A stretch of DNA of 46,381 bases from Candidatus Poseidoniales archaeon. Lineage in GTDB: Archaea; Thermoplasmatota; Poseidoniia; Poseidoniales; Poseidoniaceae. How positions within the stretch are numbered: the first letter of the stretch is position 1; the number at the start of each line of letters is the position of its first letter. The DNA lies in the NCBI GenBank assembly GCA_028283345.1, contig JAPOGE010000003.1:1-46381 (forward strand), read 5' to 3'. The position numbers were made by a program, and so were the translations under genes. The notes under the pieces were generated by a model that worked only from the letters and a program-made list of their open reading frames with translations, searched no databases and was not told the DNA's origin. Positions 9,460 through 20,365 of this stretch are shown piece by piece.

Positions 9460-12400
9460 ATGAATAACAGAATGAAATCCATCTTTTTAACAATGATAAT
9501 GATAATCTCGGCTGGAGCAGGAATGGTGGCGGTGCCACTGGCCGGTGCCACCCAAGTAGTAATCACCGAAGCGGTCCAAGTGGTCGATGACGGTGCCAAT
9601 TCCCGTCAGTCCGCAATCGTTGCGGACTCGGAAGGCAATGTCCATCTGGTCTGGGCGAAGAATAACCGAGAACTCCTTTACACCATGATGGACCCGCGCG
9701 GCAACACACTGATTGCGCCGACCCAACTTAATGATAATGGTGCGGCGCGAACCTGGCACCCGGACATAGCTATCGACAGCCTCGACCGAGTACACATCAC
9801 TTGGGCTGATAAGAGCGGCCAGCACGCCATCATGTACACCGCCATCAATCCATTCAAGGATGACCGTGATGGCAGCGCTGCCACCGATGGCTCGATTACC
9901 GTGGTTCAGGACACCATTGTCGAGAAGCGCTCAAACAACCGCGACTGGCCCGCCATCGCCATCGATTCACGCGACAATGTACACATAACCTGGGAAGACA
10001 ATTATGACCTGTTGGACAAGTTCTTCCAACAGCCGCAGATATACTATGCAATGTTTGAGCCACAGGTGAATATTAACCCGGAGCTCACCCATGCCGTGGT
10101 GATATTTGATTCAACCCTGCTGACTCCAATCATCGGCCACAAAGGCCATCCTGATATCGCCATCGACGCTGACGACAAGGTGCAGGTGGTTTGGGATGAT
10201 ACCCGGGGTGGCAAGGTTGAACTCACCTTCATCATCGACACCTCCGGTTCGATGTATTCCGAGTGGGCCGATGTCTGCACCGTCGTCTACGGTGGAACCT
10301 TTTCCAGTGGTGGCTCGTTCCAAGGCATCAAACCGATGCTCAAGAACGCTAACATGACTGTCTATGAAACCCTTTACGGGCTCGGTAATTACATGCCCGG
10401 CGCCGCCAGCAGCGGCGACTGTAGCGGCGTCAGTCCTAATGGCGCCAACGCCCAAGGGCCCCGTAACACCCCGCTCGGACTATACCCTGGTGATGACAGT
10501 GGTGGAATCCGTAAGTTACCTGGTACAGTATACAACGGCCAGACCTACTCGGGTTATTCCGGCGAGGACTGGGGCCCTGGAAGCAACTGGGCCTGTTTGT
10601 CCTGGCGCGATGCTCAAGGCAGCATCCCTGGAAATCCTCCTACCAGTTCCGACCATCACTGGAATCCCAACGCCACTAAGATTGTGATTCCAATCTCCGA
10701 TGAGGGTCCCAAGGACGGCGACCCAGCCGGCCAATCCGATGACCACCAAGCAATCCTAGAGGCGCACAACTCATGCGTACGCGCCGACATCATCCCCCTC
10801 GGTCTATACGGACAGAGTTATGGAGGTGCGACCACGGTACAATCCCATTTCAAGGACTTATCACAGTGTACGGATGGCCAGCAGGGTACCCATACCCGAA
10901 GTTGTCCCGGCACCACCATCGCCAATACCGACGCAGGTGGCCAAGTATACGAATTCCCCTCCTCATCATCGAGCACGACCCAGATGCAACTACTGGTAGA
11001 GGCACTGGTCTACATCTCGACCAATAACTCGCGGGAAATATACACCACGATACTCGACCCATATGGGAAGATTGAGAACACCCCTGGTTTCGTCCGTGGA
11101 GAGCCCGGCCACATCACCTCTGGAAACTCATACACGGAAGACCTCGGGAGGGGCAGCGAAGGCCATCTCGTAGTGGTAAATGATACCCGTATCACCATTG
11201 ACGATGCATATTCCTTCCATCCTTCAATTGCCATTGACCTTGAGGGAAATACCCACATTGTTTGGATGGATGGGCGCGACTATGGATTTGAGAAGGACGT
11301 CAACTACGAAGTCTACTATACCAAACTGAAGATGCAGGGTGCTGGAGAATGGGATGGTGTTTCCGGTGGGCTGTCGACCTATGCGATAAAGAAGATCGAT
11401 GATACGGCAATCTCCAATGTCGAAGGACCGGGTGGACTGGCCCAAGGTCTGCCCTTCAGTGGAATGAGTGCATATCCCGTCATCCTGACCGATGACCAAG
11501 ACCATATCCACATCGCCTGGCACGATTTCGGCAATATCTCTGCGCAAGAGGAAATCGTTTATGTGCGCCTTAATTCGACCACCCTGACCGGACCTGGAGA
11601 AACCGCTCTCGACCCATGGGAGCCGGTCATCGTGACCCATTGGGAGAGTTACAAACTTGGCCCCAATTCGTTCAGCCGCCCCGACTTGGGAACACCACCA
11701 GCCTTTGCCAACGATCTGGGCAGCGGTGCCCATCTGGCATGGTCTGATACCAATAAGTGTAGTGATGAGGGAAATAACTTCCAATGGACCTTGTGTTATA
11801 CCCATGTCCTGACCGGGCAGGTCGATGTTGAATACGATGAGGGCGAGACTTACTATCACGTCATCGAACCTGGTGAACAGACGATGTACAACCTCACTAT
11901 GAACAATACCACACCCGGGCCTACCGAATTGGTTTCCGACACCTACTCGATGAACCTGTCTGGGGTTCCGAGTAATTGGTCAGCAACCCTGTATTTCACC
12001 AGCAATGACACGGCGATCTTCCCCGAGACACCGATATTCCTCAAAGGAGGCGAGATGATACCATTCTACCTGCGTGTACGCGCCCCGTCAATCTATCAAG
12101 CCACCGGAGACCAGCGGGCAACCATCACCATCTCGGCAATCAGTCACAAGGACCCGGCAATCCGCTCTGATCTGGCGACCGTCACCGACATGGACGTGGT
12201 GCACGGCATCAACCTCGATACGAGCCATCGTATGGCCGATGTCGAACAGGGTCAGGTGGCTATTTTCTCAATTACCATCACCAATACCGGTAATGTATAC
12301 GACTCGTTCTCCTTCTATGACTCGAACAGTCTGGAAGGTCAGGCCGAATGGTTTCTACCGTTTGGCTGGCAGGTGAGCTTCCCGCTTGAGGTAAGCCTTG

Positions 12401-14466
12401 ACCCAGGGCAATCAGTGACCAAGAACCTCGAGGTCACCATCCCGATGTCCGAAGACCCAGGCACCTTTGTCATTTATCTCAAGGGCTGGTCGCAGGGTGA
12501 GCCATTCCTCGATATCAACCGTGGGACCTACGACGTGCTTGAGTTGTGGATCAACGTCAGCATCCGCTCTACGGGAAACATTGTCTTCACCATCTTCGAT
12601 ACCACTGAGTACATTCTCCCGGGAGACTGTGCAGAGTACGATATCGAAGTTTGGAAGAACTTCGCTCCCGGCTTCTTGGTATTCTCAACCCCCGGTGCTC
12701 CAGAGGCAATGCCTGATGATACCACCATCGATGATTGGCGTCAGGAACACTGGACCGTCGAGTTGGACTTCTCCAATGCTCCACCAGACCCGGATGGCGA
12801 CGGTAAGCGCCGCTGGGAGGTCGGTGTTGCATATACTGTGACCGCGATTGTTTGCGCCCCTTACAACGCCAGCGCCGGGCTGGGCCCTGCGGTAGCAGTC
12901 AAAGCCAATCTCTATGGCCACAGCCGAGTCTCTGATTCGGTCATTCTTTCGACCAACGTAATCCACAAGTACGAACTTGAATTGGTGCCGCTGGTCAACA
13001 CCACTATCATGATCAATCCCGGTGAACGCTGGATTGTACCACTTCAGACCTTCAATACCGGCAATGGCCCCGACCGCTACGACCTGCGCCTGGCGAGTAT
13101 TTCTGATTCCGAGGGTAGTTCCGTACAATGGCAGGTCGACGTACCGCGCGAGGAATTGGTAGAATTAGGCCGCAATGACTGGCAAGAGATTGAAGTGGAT
13201 ATCCAGATTCCAAATCAAGTCGATGCCGGAACCTACACCATCCGCATCGATGCATTATCGGAGGAAGTATATCCCCAGACTGGCCCGACATCGACCAAAC
13301 TCCGCGATTTCATCGAGTTGACGGTGATTGTCAACGAATTCCACGACATGCAGATTTACTTGGATGATACGGTTGAGAACGAGGTCAAGACCACCGCCCC
13401 GGGCAAGATAGTTCGCTACACCTTGAACATCACCAATAACGGTAATATCGCCGACACCCCGAGCCTTCACAACCACACCGGAAGCCGCGATGGTGATACT
13501 TGGATAATGTCTGAGATACCAGGTATGAGTATCCTTTCGGAGTGGCAGGTGACCTGGGCCATCGTCCGTAATTTCGACAATTCCCAGACCGAGGTCGAAG
13601 AGGAGTGTGTCGAAGTCCTGTCCGGAGAGACCATACCCGAGGGTCAGTGTGTTTACATCGCCGATATAGGCGAGTTTGTTCTGCCGCAGATGGAGCCTTA
13701 CACTACTTTGACCATGCGGGCGATAATCAAGATCGGTGCCAATGCGAAGTTGGAGACCCGACCACTTGGACTCAAAGTAACATCGATGTATGGTGACATG
13801 GCGGAGGAAAACGGTGATTATGATGACAGCCCATCGTGGTCTGGTGATCTGCTCGATAGCAATGAGCTCATCGTCACACTGCGGCTACGAGCACCGAATC
13901 TGGAAATTGTTGAGGCCAGCATTTCTGAAAACGATGCAAGCGCTGATGTGGGTGAGACCATCCCGATACGTGTAGTGGTGCAGAACACCGGCAACGTCCA
14001 CGCGGTTAAGGTCGAGATAATTCTCTGTGTGGACCAGACTGTCGAGGAAATTGACGAGCGTGGTTGCGACGATGAGAATATCGTCTATCGCCAGATCATC
14101 GGCGCCCTTCTACCACCTGATGATACCGGTATTCCCAATCAAGTCGAGACCTACCTATTGTATCCGGTCACCGCCGGAAGTCACCGTGTGGTCGTGGTGC
14201 TAGACCCGAATGATAACGTGGTCGAACAGCGAGAATCCGATAACACCCTTGAGGTCAGCAACGAACTCAGCAGTAGTAATCCCCTGCTCGATATCGCCGG
14301 ACAGGTCGTCGGCAAGTGGGCGCTGCCGACTGGGGTGCTACTCCTGACGCTATCCCTGCTCAGCGTCGTCTACATGGTCGGCCGAGGCCGAACCCAGGAA
14401 GCGGCGCAGAGAGTAGCCGAGCAGAGCAGTCTCATCAACGTCATGAAGAATGAAGACGAACTCTGA
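9460..14466 (+). CDS. Large secreted/surface protein: signal peptide, beta-propeller-like repeats, inserted VWA domain, NEW3/CARDB-like domains, C-terminal TM anchor
   Basis: N-terminal signal segment; repeats such as IAIDSLDRVHITWAD, IAIDSRDNVHITWED, IAIDLEGNTHIVWMD; MIDAS motif FIIDTSGSMYS; TNTGN repeats; C-terminal WALPTGVLLLTLSLLSVVYMVGRGR. RBS-like gaggtg upstream of ATG. Confidence 0.85.
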   Translation: MNNRMKSIFLTMIMIISAGAGMVAVPLAGATQVVITEAVQVVDDGANSRQSAIVADSEGNVHLVWAKNNRELLYTMMDPRGNTLIAPTQLNDNGAARTWHPDIAIDSLDRVHITWADKSGQHAIMYTAINPFKDDRDGSAATDGSITVVQDTIVEKRSNNRDWPAIAIDSRDNVHITWEDNYDLLDKFFQQPQIYYAMFEPQVNINPELTHAVVIFDSTLLTPIIGHKGHPDIAIDADDKVQVVWDDTRGGKVELTFIIDTSGSMYSEWADVCTVVYGGTFSSGGSFQGIKPMLKNANMTVYETLYGLGNYMPGAASSGDCSGVSPNGANAQGPRNTPLGLYPGDDSGGIRKLPGTVYNGQTYSGYSGEDWGPGSNWACLSWRDAQGSIPGNPPTSSDHHWNPNATKIVIPISDEGPKDGDPAGQSDDHQAILEAHNSCVRADIIPLGLYGQSYGGATTVQSHFKDLSQCTDGQQGTHTRSCPGTTIANTDAGGQVYEFPSSSSSTTQMQLLVEALVYISTNNSREIYTTILDPYGKIENTPGFVRGEPGHITSGNSYTEDLGRGSEGHLVVVNDTRITIDDAYSFHPSIAIDLEGNTHIVWMDGRDYGFEKDVNYEVYYTKLKMQGAGEWDGVSGGLSTYAIKKIDDTAISNVEGPGGLAQGLPFSGMSAYPVILTDDQDHIHIAWHDFGNISAQEEIVYVRLNSTTLTGPGETALDPWEPVIVTHWESYKLGPNSFSRPDLGTPPAFANDLGSGAHLAWSDTNKCSDEGNNFQWTLCYTHVLTGQVDVEYDEGETYYHVIEPGEQTMYNLTMNNTTPGPTELVSDTYSMNLSGVPSNWSATLYFTSNDTAIFPETPIFLKGGEMIPFYLRVRAPSIYQATGDQRATITISAISHKDPAIRSDLATVTDMDVVHGINLDTSHRMADVEQGQVAIFSITITNTGNVYDSFSFYDSNSLEGQAEWFLPFGWQVSFPLEVSLDPGQSVTKNLEVTIPMSEDPGTFVIYLKGWSQGEPFLDINRGTYDVLELWINVSIRSTGNIVFTIFDTTEYILPGDCAEYDIEVWKNFAPGFLVFSTPGAPEAMPDDTTIDDWRQEHWTVELDFSNAPPDPDGDGKRRWEVGVAYTVTAIVCAPYNASAGLGPAVAVKANLYGHSRVSDSVILSTNVIHKYELELVPLVNTTIMINPGERWIVPLQTFNTGNGPDRYDLRLASISDSEGSSVQWQVDVPREELVELGRNDWQEIEVDIQIPNQVDAGTYTIRIDALSEEVYPQTGPTSTKLRDFIELTVIVNEFHDMQIYLDDTVENEVKTTAPGKIVRYTLNITNNGNIADTPSLHNHTGSRDGDTWIMSEIPGMSILSEWQVTWAIVRNFDNSQTEVEEECVEVLSGETIPEGQCVYIADIGEFVLPQMEPYTTLTMRAIIKIGANAKLETRPLGLKVTSMYGDMAEENGDYDDSPSWSGDLLDSNELIVTLRLRAPNLEIVEASISENDASADVGETIPIRVVVQNTGNVHAVKVEIILCVDQTVEEIDERGCDDENIVYRQIIGALLPPDDTGIPNQVETYLLYPVTAGSHRVVVVLDPNDNVVEQRESDNTLEVSNELSSSNPLLDIAGQVVGKWALPTGVLLLTLSLLSVVYMVGRGRTQEAAQRVAEQSSLINVMKNEDEL

Positions 14467-14639
14467 ATCAGGGTAGGTACGCGCCACCACCTCTTCGGCT
14501 CTGGCGGTCTCTCCGTGTCGTTTGACCCTGAAGACTGACCCGACACGGCCCTAGCAGGGGAATCCACAGAGTATAGGCAATTGCTGGCGGTTTGGCGGCG
14601 GTGTTCAAGGCTATCAGGCGGGATGGATGAATACATCAC

Positions 14640-14969
14640 CTAAGGTCGTCCCTGTGGGGGGTCGTTTGAACCGTTCGTCTCACTGCGGTCAGCATCATAT
14701 CCCTTCCACACCTCGGGCTCGTGGTAACAATCGGGGTCATCTCGGTCAGCTTTGCCGCCTCCATCATTATCCTCGCCATCACCACAATTCCCCCCGATTC
14801 CCCCTGCGCCATCATCGCCGAACAATCCCCCATCACCGCCACCGAACAGGGATAGCGCAATTCCGACTCCGACCACTATCACCACCGCGGCGACCAGCAT
14901 GGTCTTGGTCGAATCATTATTGACTTCGACATTGACGGTGATTTCGGTTTTCTCTTCATCATCGGACAT
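14640..14969 (-). CDS. Small single-TM protein with extracellular acidic/Cys motif
   Basis: TM TMLVAAVVIVVGVGIALSLF followed by NCGDGEDNDGGGKADRDDPDCY, resembling CxDGxDNDxDGxxDxxDPxC motifs of surface proteins. Confidence 0.6.
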   Translation of the reverse strand: MSDDEEKTEITVNVEVNNDSTKTMLVAAVVIVVGVGIALSLFGGGDGGLFGDDGAGGIGGNCGDGEDNDGGGKADRDDPDCYHEPEVWKGYDADRSETNGSNDPPQGRP

Positions 14970-15017
14970 CGGCTTCGCGAGTGCGAGGACACCTTTGGTG
15001 ATGAAAGTTCACATCGG

Positions 15018-15770
15018 TTATTTCTGCTCTTTTGGCAGGATTGCCCACCAAGGTAACTTGGTACCGCTAGGGGCTGATATGATATGCCCTGAGGAATGGG
15101 ATAGAACCCGCATCATACGCTTCTGGAAACTGGATAATAGCGCTTCATAGTGTGTCTCATCGGAGGCCATCTTGCGGATTATTGCGGTGAGGTCTATCTC
15201 TCTGCGAGGATTTTCGAGCATGCGATGGACGAGATGCCTCTCCTCATAGGTCTCAAAGTCGACATCGACAACCTTCGAGGCACGGTGTTTGATGTGTTGG
15301 TGCAGTGATATCAGCGCATCACGCTGGCAGTCCAAAACCTCGAGTGCATCATCCAATTCCCCGAGAAGATATACTGCCTCTGTGAAAGGAATCTTCTTCC
15401 TTCCCGAAACCTGTTCAGCGATATCTCCCATTCCCGGTGGTAATTTGCTGGCGAGTCGCATCGGGCCGCCTTTGGGAAGAATACGCTGCTCGATATTGAA
15501 TAGGTCGGGGCCAAGGTCAATCCGCATTGAAAACGATTGCAGCACCAGATATATTCGCTTCGGTGGCCCACCCTTTTCAGAGGGTACCATCTCACTATCG
15601 ACGAAGCCGGATTTTTCCAGCACTTTGAGGTGCTTCATCACCGCTTGTTGACTCACACCGATCAATTCGGCTAGTTGTAAAGGGTAATGCGGCTCTCTTA
15701 CCAGATGTTGTAGGATGTCGCGCCGAACCTTGTTTTCAAGCAACATCAACGCTTGGTCGGCATCTGCCAT
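15018..15770 (-). CDS. ArsR-type winged-helix transcriptional regulator
   Basis: LENKVRRDILQHLVREPHYPLQLAELIGVSQQAVMKHLKVLEKSGFVDSE. Confidence 0.82.
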   Translation of the reverse strand: MADADQALMLLENKVRRDILQHLVREPHYPLQLAELIGVSQQAVMKHLKVLEKSGFVDSEMVPSEKGGPPKRIYLVLQSFSMRIDLGPDLFNIEQRILPKGGPMRLASKLPPGMGDIAEQVSGRKKIPFTEAVYLLGELDDALEVLDCQRDALISLHQHIKHRASKVVDVDFETYEERHLVHRMLENPRREIDLTAIIRKMASDETHYEALLSSFQKRMMRVLSHSSGHIISAPSGTKLPWWAILPKEQK

Positions 15771-15829
15771 GACTGGTCAACCCGAGGTTACCTAGTAAGG
15801 AGTGTCCTAAAAATGCACGGTTATGAATT

Positions 15830-16990
15830 TCAACCCTCATCCCAGTCTTTCCACGAAACATTTCGGCCCAACGGGTCATTCCCCTCATCTCCACCCGAGG
15901 TCGAGACAGTCGCAGCCCCACTCTCACCCTCAATCACCCCAGTTGCGGCTTTACCTGGAGCCGAGGACTTGGCCGAAGGGATGGTGAATGGCGAGGAGGT
16001 GAAGCCGGTACCGCGGTATTGGGAATCGACAAAGGGGTCTGGTACACCCGAATCGACCTGCAGTGTTTCGGTATGTTGTTGGAAGGAACTTTCCACCACC
16101 TTCACCTTATCCTGCTCACTTCCGTGCATCAGCAAATAGATCTGGTCGGTGGTCATCAATCCCTCTGTGTCGACCGGCTCGCCAGCCATCCCCCCATCCA
16201 ACCCTCCACCGGGAATTTTTTTCGTTCCTTCAGCCACTCCGTCCGAAATCCCATCCGCCGCCTCCCCGGTGGTTGAGTCGGGGTAATTGCCTGTGGGGGT
16301 TTGTGGCCGTGTTGACCGACCTTCACCATCGACGATATAGGGTTGTAATTTCCCGGTTTGTTGGTTGATGACCATCATGGTTCGGCGGTTTTTCAGTTGA
16401 CCCCGACTAGCCATTTTATGAAGAATCCCTCCCACAGGTAGAAGCACGATACCCATCATACAAACTAGACAGGACAACCAGAATTCATAATCATTGAAGA
16501 TTTCACCCAATGCATCATCATAGTCTAGCAACATCACTTCTCCTTCACTGCATGAGCCATCAATCTCAGAGTCACAGATGGCATGAATATCGTAGGTTCC
16601 TTCAGCCAGTCTCCACGAACCTATTCGATTGAATTCGGTTCCTTTTTCATCCATCGCCTCAAGCTCATATCCACATCCGCTCTGATTCACCACCTCACCG
16701 TGGGAATCATAGACAATGAATTCTATATCGTCACTCATATTTTCGGACCATGCAACATAGCACGATTTGGTGAGATCAACGCTTTCCTGTTCGCCAATTC
16801 CAACATTTGCCACATTATTCTTGTTCGGGTCGGCTATTTCTATGAAGTCAGGATATTGTGAGATTAAGAAAATCCCCCCCAGTAGAAAACAGACCACCCC
16901 GGCGATGAGCAGACGGCGACCCCAAGAGGACTGCTTTTGATACTCATCGCTGGGCTGCACGGTAACTGCCAAACTGTTCTTGTCCTTCAA
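15830..16990 (-). CDS. Two-TM membrane protein with long hydrophilic C-terminal tail
   Basis: RRLLIAGVVCFLLGGIFLISQYP and FWLSCLVCMMGIVLLPVGGILHKMA; start reset to TTG at 16990 to avoid a long overlap with Top6A. Confidence 0.6.
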   Translation of the reverse strand: MKDKNSLAVTVQPSDEYQKQSSWGRRLLIAGVVCFLLGGIFLISQYPDFIEIADPNKNNVANVGIGEQESVDLTKSCYVAWSENMSDDIEFIVYDSHGEVVNQSGCGYELEAMDEKGTEFNRIGSWRLAEGTYDIHAICDSEIDGSCSEGEVMLLDYDDALGEIFNDYEFWLSCLVCMMGIVLLPVGGILHKMASRGQLKNRRTMMVINQQTGKLQPYIVDGEGRSTRPQTPTGNYPDSTTGEAADGISDGVAEGTKKIPGGGLDGGMAGEPVDTEGLMTTDQIYLLMHGSEQDKVKVVESSFQQHTETLQVDSGVPDPFVDSQYRGTGFTSSPFTIPSAKSSAPGKAATGVIEGESGAATVSTSGGDEGNDPLGRNVSWKDWDEG

Positions 16991-16997
16991 TCCGGCG

Positions 16998-18092
16998 CTA
17001 ATGACCCATCTCAGCCAGTTTCTCCGGAAGGTAGGTATCGGTGACGAAATCAAGTCCATACTTCGCCAGTGATTGCTGTTCGGCCTTCTTCCCGAGGTCG
17101 AGCATCATATTGATTTGTTCCTGCCACCAACTATCGGCGAACCGGGGGTCGGTCAACTCGGCTTTGAGAGCCTCGACATCTTTTCTCGATAAGTCATCGC
17201 TGGGCAGGTCATAAGCGACGATATCATCGGCGGTGATGCCGAGATATGAGGCACTGGGGGTCGCTAGATATTCTGATATGTGGGCGGTTTTTATCGCCCC
17301 GTATGCGATGGAAGCGTAGATTCGAAACGACCACGGGTCACCGTCGAGGAAAACCACGACAGGAAGATTCCACTCCTCATTCATCCGCTTGAGGATTCTC
17401 CGGGTCGAGCGTGCTGGCTGACCCTTGAGGTGTAGTAGGGCGCAGCGATGCTCCTCATCGAAACCATTCTCGACCAGCCGGTCAAACATCCCACCGGTCT
17501 CGATGGCCATGATGAAGTCGACATCGTGTTCGAGCAGCTGGATTTTTTCGGCTTCGACATTGTAAGGGACACCATAACCCGAATCACCGACATCGTCACG
17601 GGCATTGATGCGCATCCACTCCCCGCGGCGGTTTCTTTCATTGAGGGTGATATCACCGATCATCCGAGCGCCATCTTCCTCGGGCCGTAACTTGAAGTCT
17701 TCACGCAGGCATTTGGTGACGATCTCCAGATCCTCTGCGAGATTATTGCTTTCGTTCTGTGAACTGAAATGTCCATGCCCCCAACCTTCGGAGATGTAGT
17801 ACATTTCACGCAAGGTGCTCGATTTACCGGCATCAATCATCTCTTCGATGAACTCGATGACGTGCAGAGCTCGTAGCAATTGTTTGGCACTCCCTAGGCT
17901 CTTAGCATCCCGAATCGAACGTTTCTTACCGTATTTGTATACTCCGAGTTTGCTATCAAAACCGATATTCTTCTTGGTTCGCACCGGTAGGGTCATCGTC
18001 GGCGCCTCGCCCTTCATCATCCGATCATACATCTCGAGGACGACTTCGTGCATCGCCGCTTTGGTTTCCTCAGGGGTATGTGTCCTCGTCAT
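16998..18092 (-). CDS. top6A: Type II DNA topoisomerase VI subunit A (Spo11-like)
   Basis: Catalytic Tyr region SSTLREMYYISEGWG; Toprim region FIMAIETGGMFDRL...VVVFLDGDPWSFRIYASIAYG. Confidence 0.95.
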   Translation of the reverse strand: MTRTHTPEETKAAMHEVVLEMYDRMMKGEAPTMTLPVRTKKNIGFDSKLGVYKYGKKRSIRDAKSLGSAKQLLRALHVIEFIEEMIDAGKSSTLREMYYISEGWGHGHFSSQNESNNLAEDLEIVTKCLREDFKLRPEEDGARMIGDITLNERNRRGEWMRINARDDVGDSGYGVPYNVEAEKIQLLEHDVDFIMAIETGGMFDRLVENGFDEEHRCALLHLKGQPARSTRRILKRMNEEWNLPVVVFLDGDPWSFRIYASIAYGAIKTAHISEYLATPSASYLGITADDIVAYDLPSDDLSRKDVEALKAELTDPRFADSWWQEQINMMLDLGKKAEQQSLAKYGLDFVTDTYLPEKLAEMGH

Positions 18093-20365
18093 TGAGCATC
18101 CCCTCCATCGAATAGTTTCTGTTGCTTGAACAGGTCGGTGGTCTTGTTCATCACCGCTTGGCCGAGATCATCAGCCCCGGTGACGGCAGGGGCGCTTAGG
18201 CTGGGGCTGGCGTTGGTGCTGGCGTCCCCGGGAGGGCTCGACTCCGCCAGCACATCGGCTTCCAGATCGGAATCTATCGGCTCCGGCGGTACATTATCGG
18301 ATTCTGAAATATTCTCTGCATCCACTTCCAAGGGAGCGGATGTGGATGAACCATTCCCAATTGGATTTTCATTTAATTCAATTGGAACATCTTGATCCTC
18401 GGTAGGGGTGATATCAAGACCTCCCCTCTCTTGTTTACGAATCTCCGCGAGAATCTTCTCGTCCAATACACTGGCGCCGATGACATCTCCGGCGCCGCGA
18501 TAGAAGACCTCGGTCTCATTCCAATCCCCCTTATCCAGACCGGTAAGTGAATAGGTGACTTCAGCCCGCATTCCGGGCTCTATGGTCTCTAATTTCCATG
18601 CCCACAAACCCAATGCCTCTTTGCGCCCACCCCGCTCATTGGCAACCATTTCCGCCAACCTCTCGGGCCAACTCACCAGAATGGTGTACGAGCGTGGTCG
18701 CGCGGTGTAATTGTACAGTATTATCGATATGTCGGTCTGCTTGGTCGCCTTATTCCATTCGGTGGTTTCCTGACATATCACGGCATTCATGATTCTGGTA
18801 ATAGCTCCACTTAGGGCTGGGACTGGCTTATTGAGTAGAGCAGCTGATTTCTCGGCTATCGCCGGCAGAATATCGTTTATCAGTTCGAATTTCTCCTTGG
18901 TTTTCGCCATCTTCCTGCGCTTCTCCAGATGACGGCGCAAACCCCTCCCCATCTCCAGGGCCGCCCTGCGGACTTCGCCGAAGACCTCTTCATTGTCGGC
19001 GAGCGCTTCCTTGGCCTCGCTGGTGAATTGAACATAGGTACTGGCGAGATGGATCAGAATGGCCGCCGGGCCTTTTGGAACGCCTTTGCCGCCAGCCTGC
19101 TCAAGGCCATATTGACGCCAATCAACACTCTCAATCGCCTTGGTCAGCAGACAACCACCCTGTTGGTACATCAGCGGAACGCGGTTGGCGAAACGGAGAA
19201 TCTCTACCGGTTTGTCGGCGGGCATCCCACCACCGAAAATCAGTCCGACCTCAACTTGGTAAGGATTTCCCTGGCTGACGACCGGGGGGCGGGTCAAGGT
19301 GGCGATGAAGCGTGAATCAATGGTTTTTGATAGACCCTTTTTAATCAGCATCTCTTCGATAGGCGACAGGCAATTGGTCGGCGGAGGCAGGAGTTTGACC
19401 GGTTTACCCTTGCTGCCGTTGCGCTTCCCATTCATCGCCTCCAACAGTGCTTGTGCATCATCTGGCTTGATTAATTTCGGTTTATTGAACTCTTCCAATT
19501 CGGCCGCGGCAACCAATTCCTTGGCGGCGCGTTTGCTGACCCCACTGAAATTATGGCGCAGGAATGAGGTTAGTTTTCTCTCATCACTAGATTTCAGCAT
19601 CCGCTGTAATTGACCGAGGTGTAACCCACTGGGATGCGGCTTGATGGCATCGACGATGCGTGGCAATTTTTCCGTCACCCGGGGGAAATGGGTGGTTTCA
19701 CCATCCGGGTCGGTGAAGAATATCTCGGCGTGAGGATTGACGATTGAAGTCATCCGCAGGTACTGGTATACAGATTGACGGCCGCGTTGGTACTTGGCTT
19801 TCATTTTGGTGCTTATCCGCACCCCCTGTTCTATCAATTCACCATCCTCATCGGTCCAGGTAATGCGCTCCTGCTTTGTCTTCAGCGCCTTGTTCTTCTG
19901 GGTATCAATGCCGATGTTCACCTGTACAGCGGTCTCCTCAGTGGCGATTTTAGAGATTATCCGGCTCGGTTTTCCGGTCGTTAATTGACCATACATCACC
20001 ACTCCGGTGATGCCGATTCCCTGCTGGCCGCGCGATTGGCGGATTACATGAAAACGACTACCGTACAGTAATTTTCCGAAGACATTCTCCAGTGACTTCA
20101 TCGGGATTCCCGGGCCATTGTCCTGCACTTCGAGAAGAATGATGTCGCGCTTGGCATCGTGTTTTGAAATTTTAATGTTGATGGTCGGCAGGATGCGCGC
20201 CTCTTCACAAGCATCGAGAGCATTGTCGACAGCTTCCTTCACCGCGGTGATGAGCGCCCTGGTGTCGGTGTCGAAGCCGAGAAAGTGTTTATTTTTCTCA
20301 AAGAATTCAGAAATGGCAATCTGCTTATGTGCCGAAGCCATTCTTTCTGCAATGCCCATGTGCAT
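18089..20365 (-). CDS. top6B: DNA topoisomerase VI subunit B (GHKL ATPase)
   Basis: ALITAVKEAVDNALDACEEARILP, VQDNGPGIP, FGKLLYGSRFHVIRQSRGQQGIGI; ATGA overlap with top6A start (18089-18092). Confidence 0.96.
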   Translation of the reverse strand: MHMGIAERMASAHKQIAISEFFEKNKHFLGFDTDTRALITAVKEAVDNALDACEEARILPTINIKISKHDAKRDIILLEVQDNGPGIPMKSLENVFGKLLYGSRFHVIRQSRGQQGIGITGVVMYGQLTTGKPSRIISKIATEETAVQVNIGIDTQKNKALKTKQERITWTDEDGELIEQGVRISTKMKAKYQRGRQSVYQYLRMTSIVNPHAEIFFTDPDGETTHFPRVTEKLPRIVDAIKPHPSGLHLGQLQRMLKSSDERKLTSFLRHNFSGVSKRAAKELVAAAELEEFNKPKLIKPDDAQALLEAMNGKRNGSKGKPVKLLPPPTNCLSPIEEMLIKKGLSKTIDSRFIATLTRPPVVSQGNPYQVEVGLIFGGGMPADKPVEILRFANRVPLMYQQGGCLLTKAIESVDWRQYGLEQAGGKGVPKGPAAILIHLASTYVQFTSEAKEALADNEEVFGEVRRAALEMGRGLRRHLEKRRKMAKTKEKFELINDILPAIAEKSAALLNKPVPALSGAITRIMNAVICQETTEWNKATKQTDISIILYNYTARPRSYTILVSWPERLAEMVANERGGRKEALGLWAWKLETIEPGMRAEVTYSLTGLDKGDWNETEVFYRGAGDVIGASVLDEKILAEIRKQERGGLDITPTEDQDVPIELNENPIGNGSSTSAPLEVDAENISESDNVPPEPIDSDLEADVLAESSPPGDASTNASPSLSAPAVTGADDLGQAVMNKTTDLFKQQKLFDGGDAQ

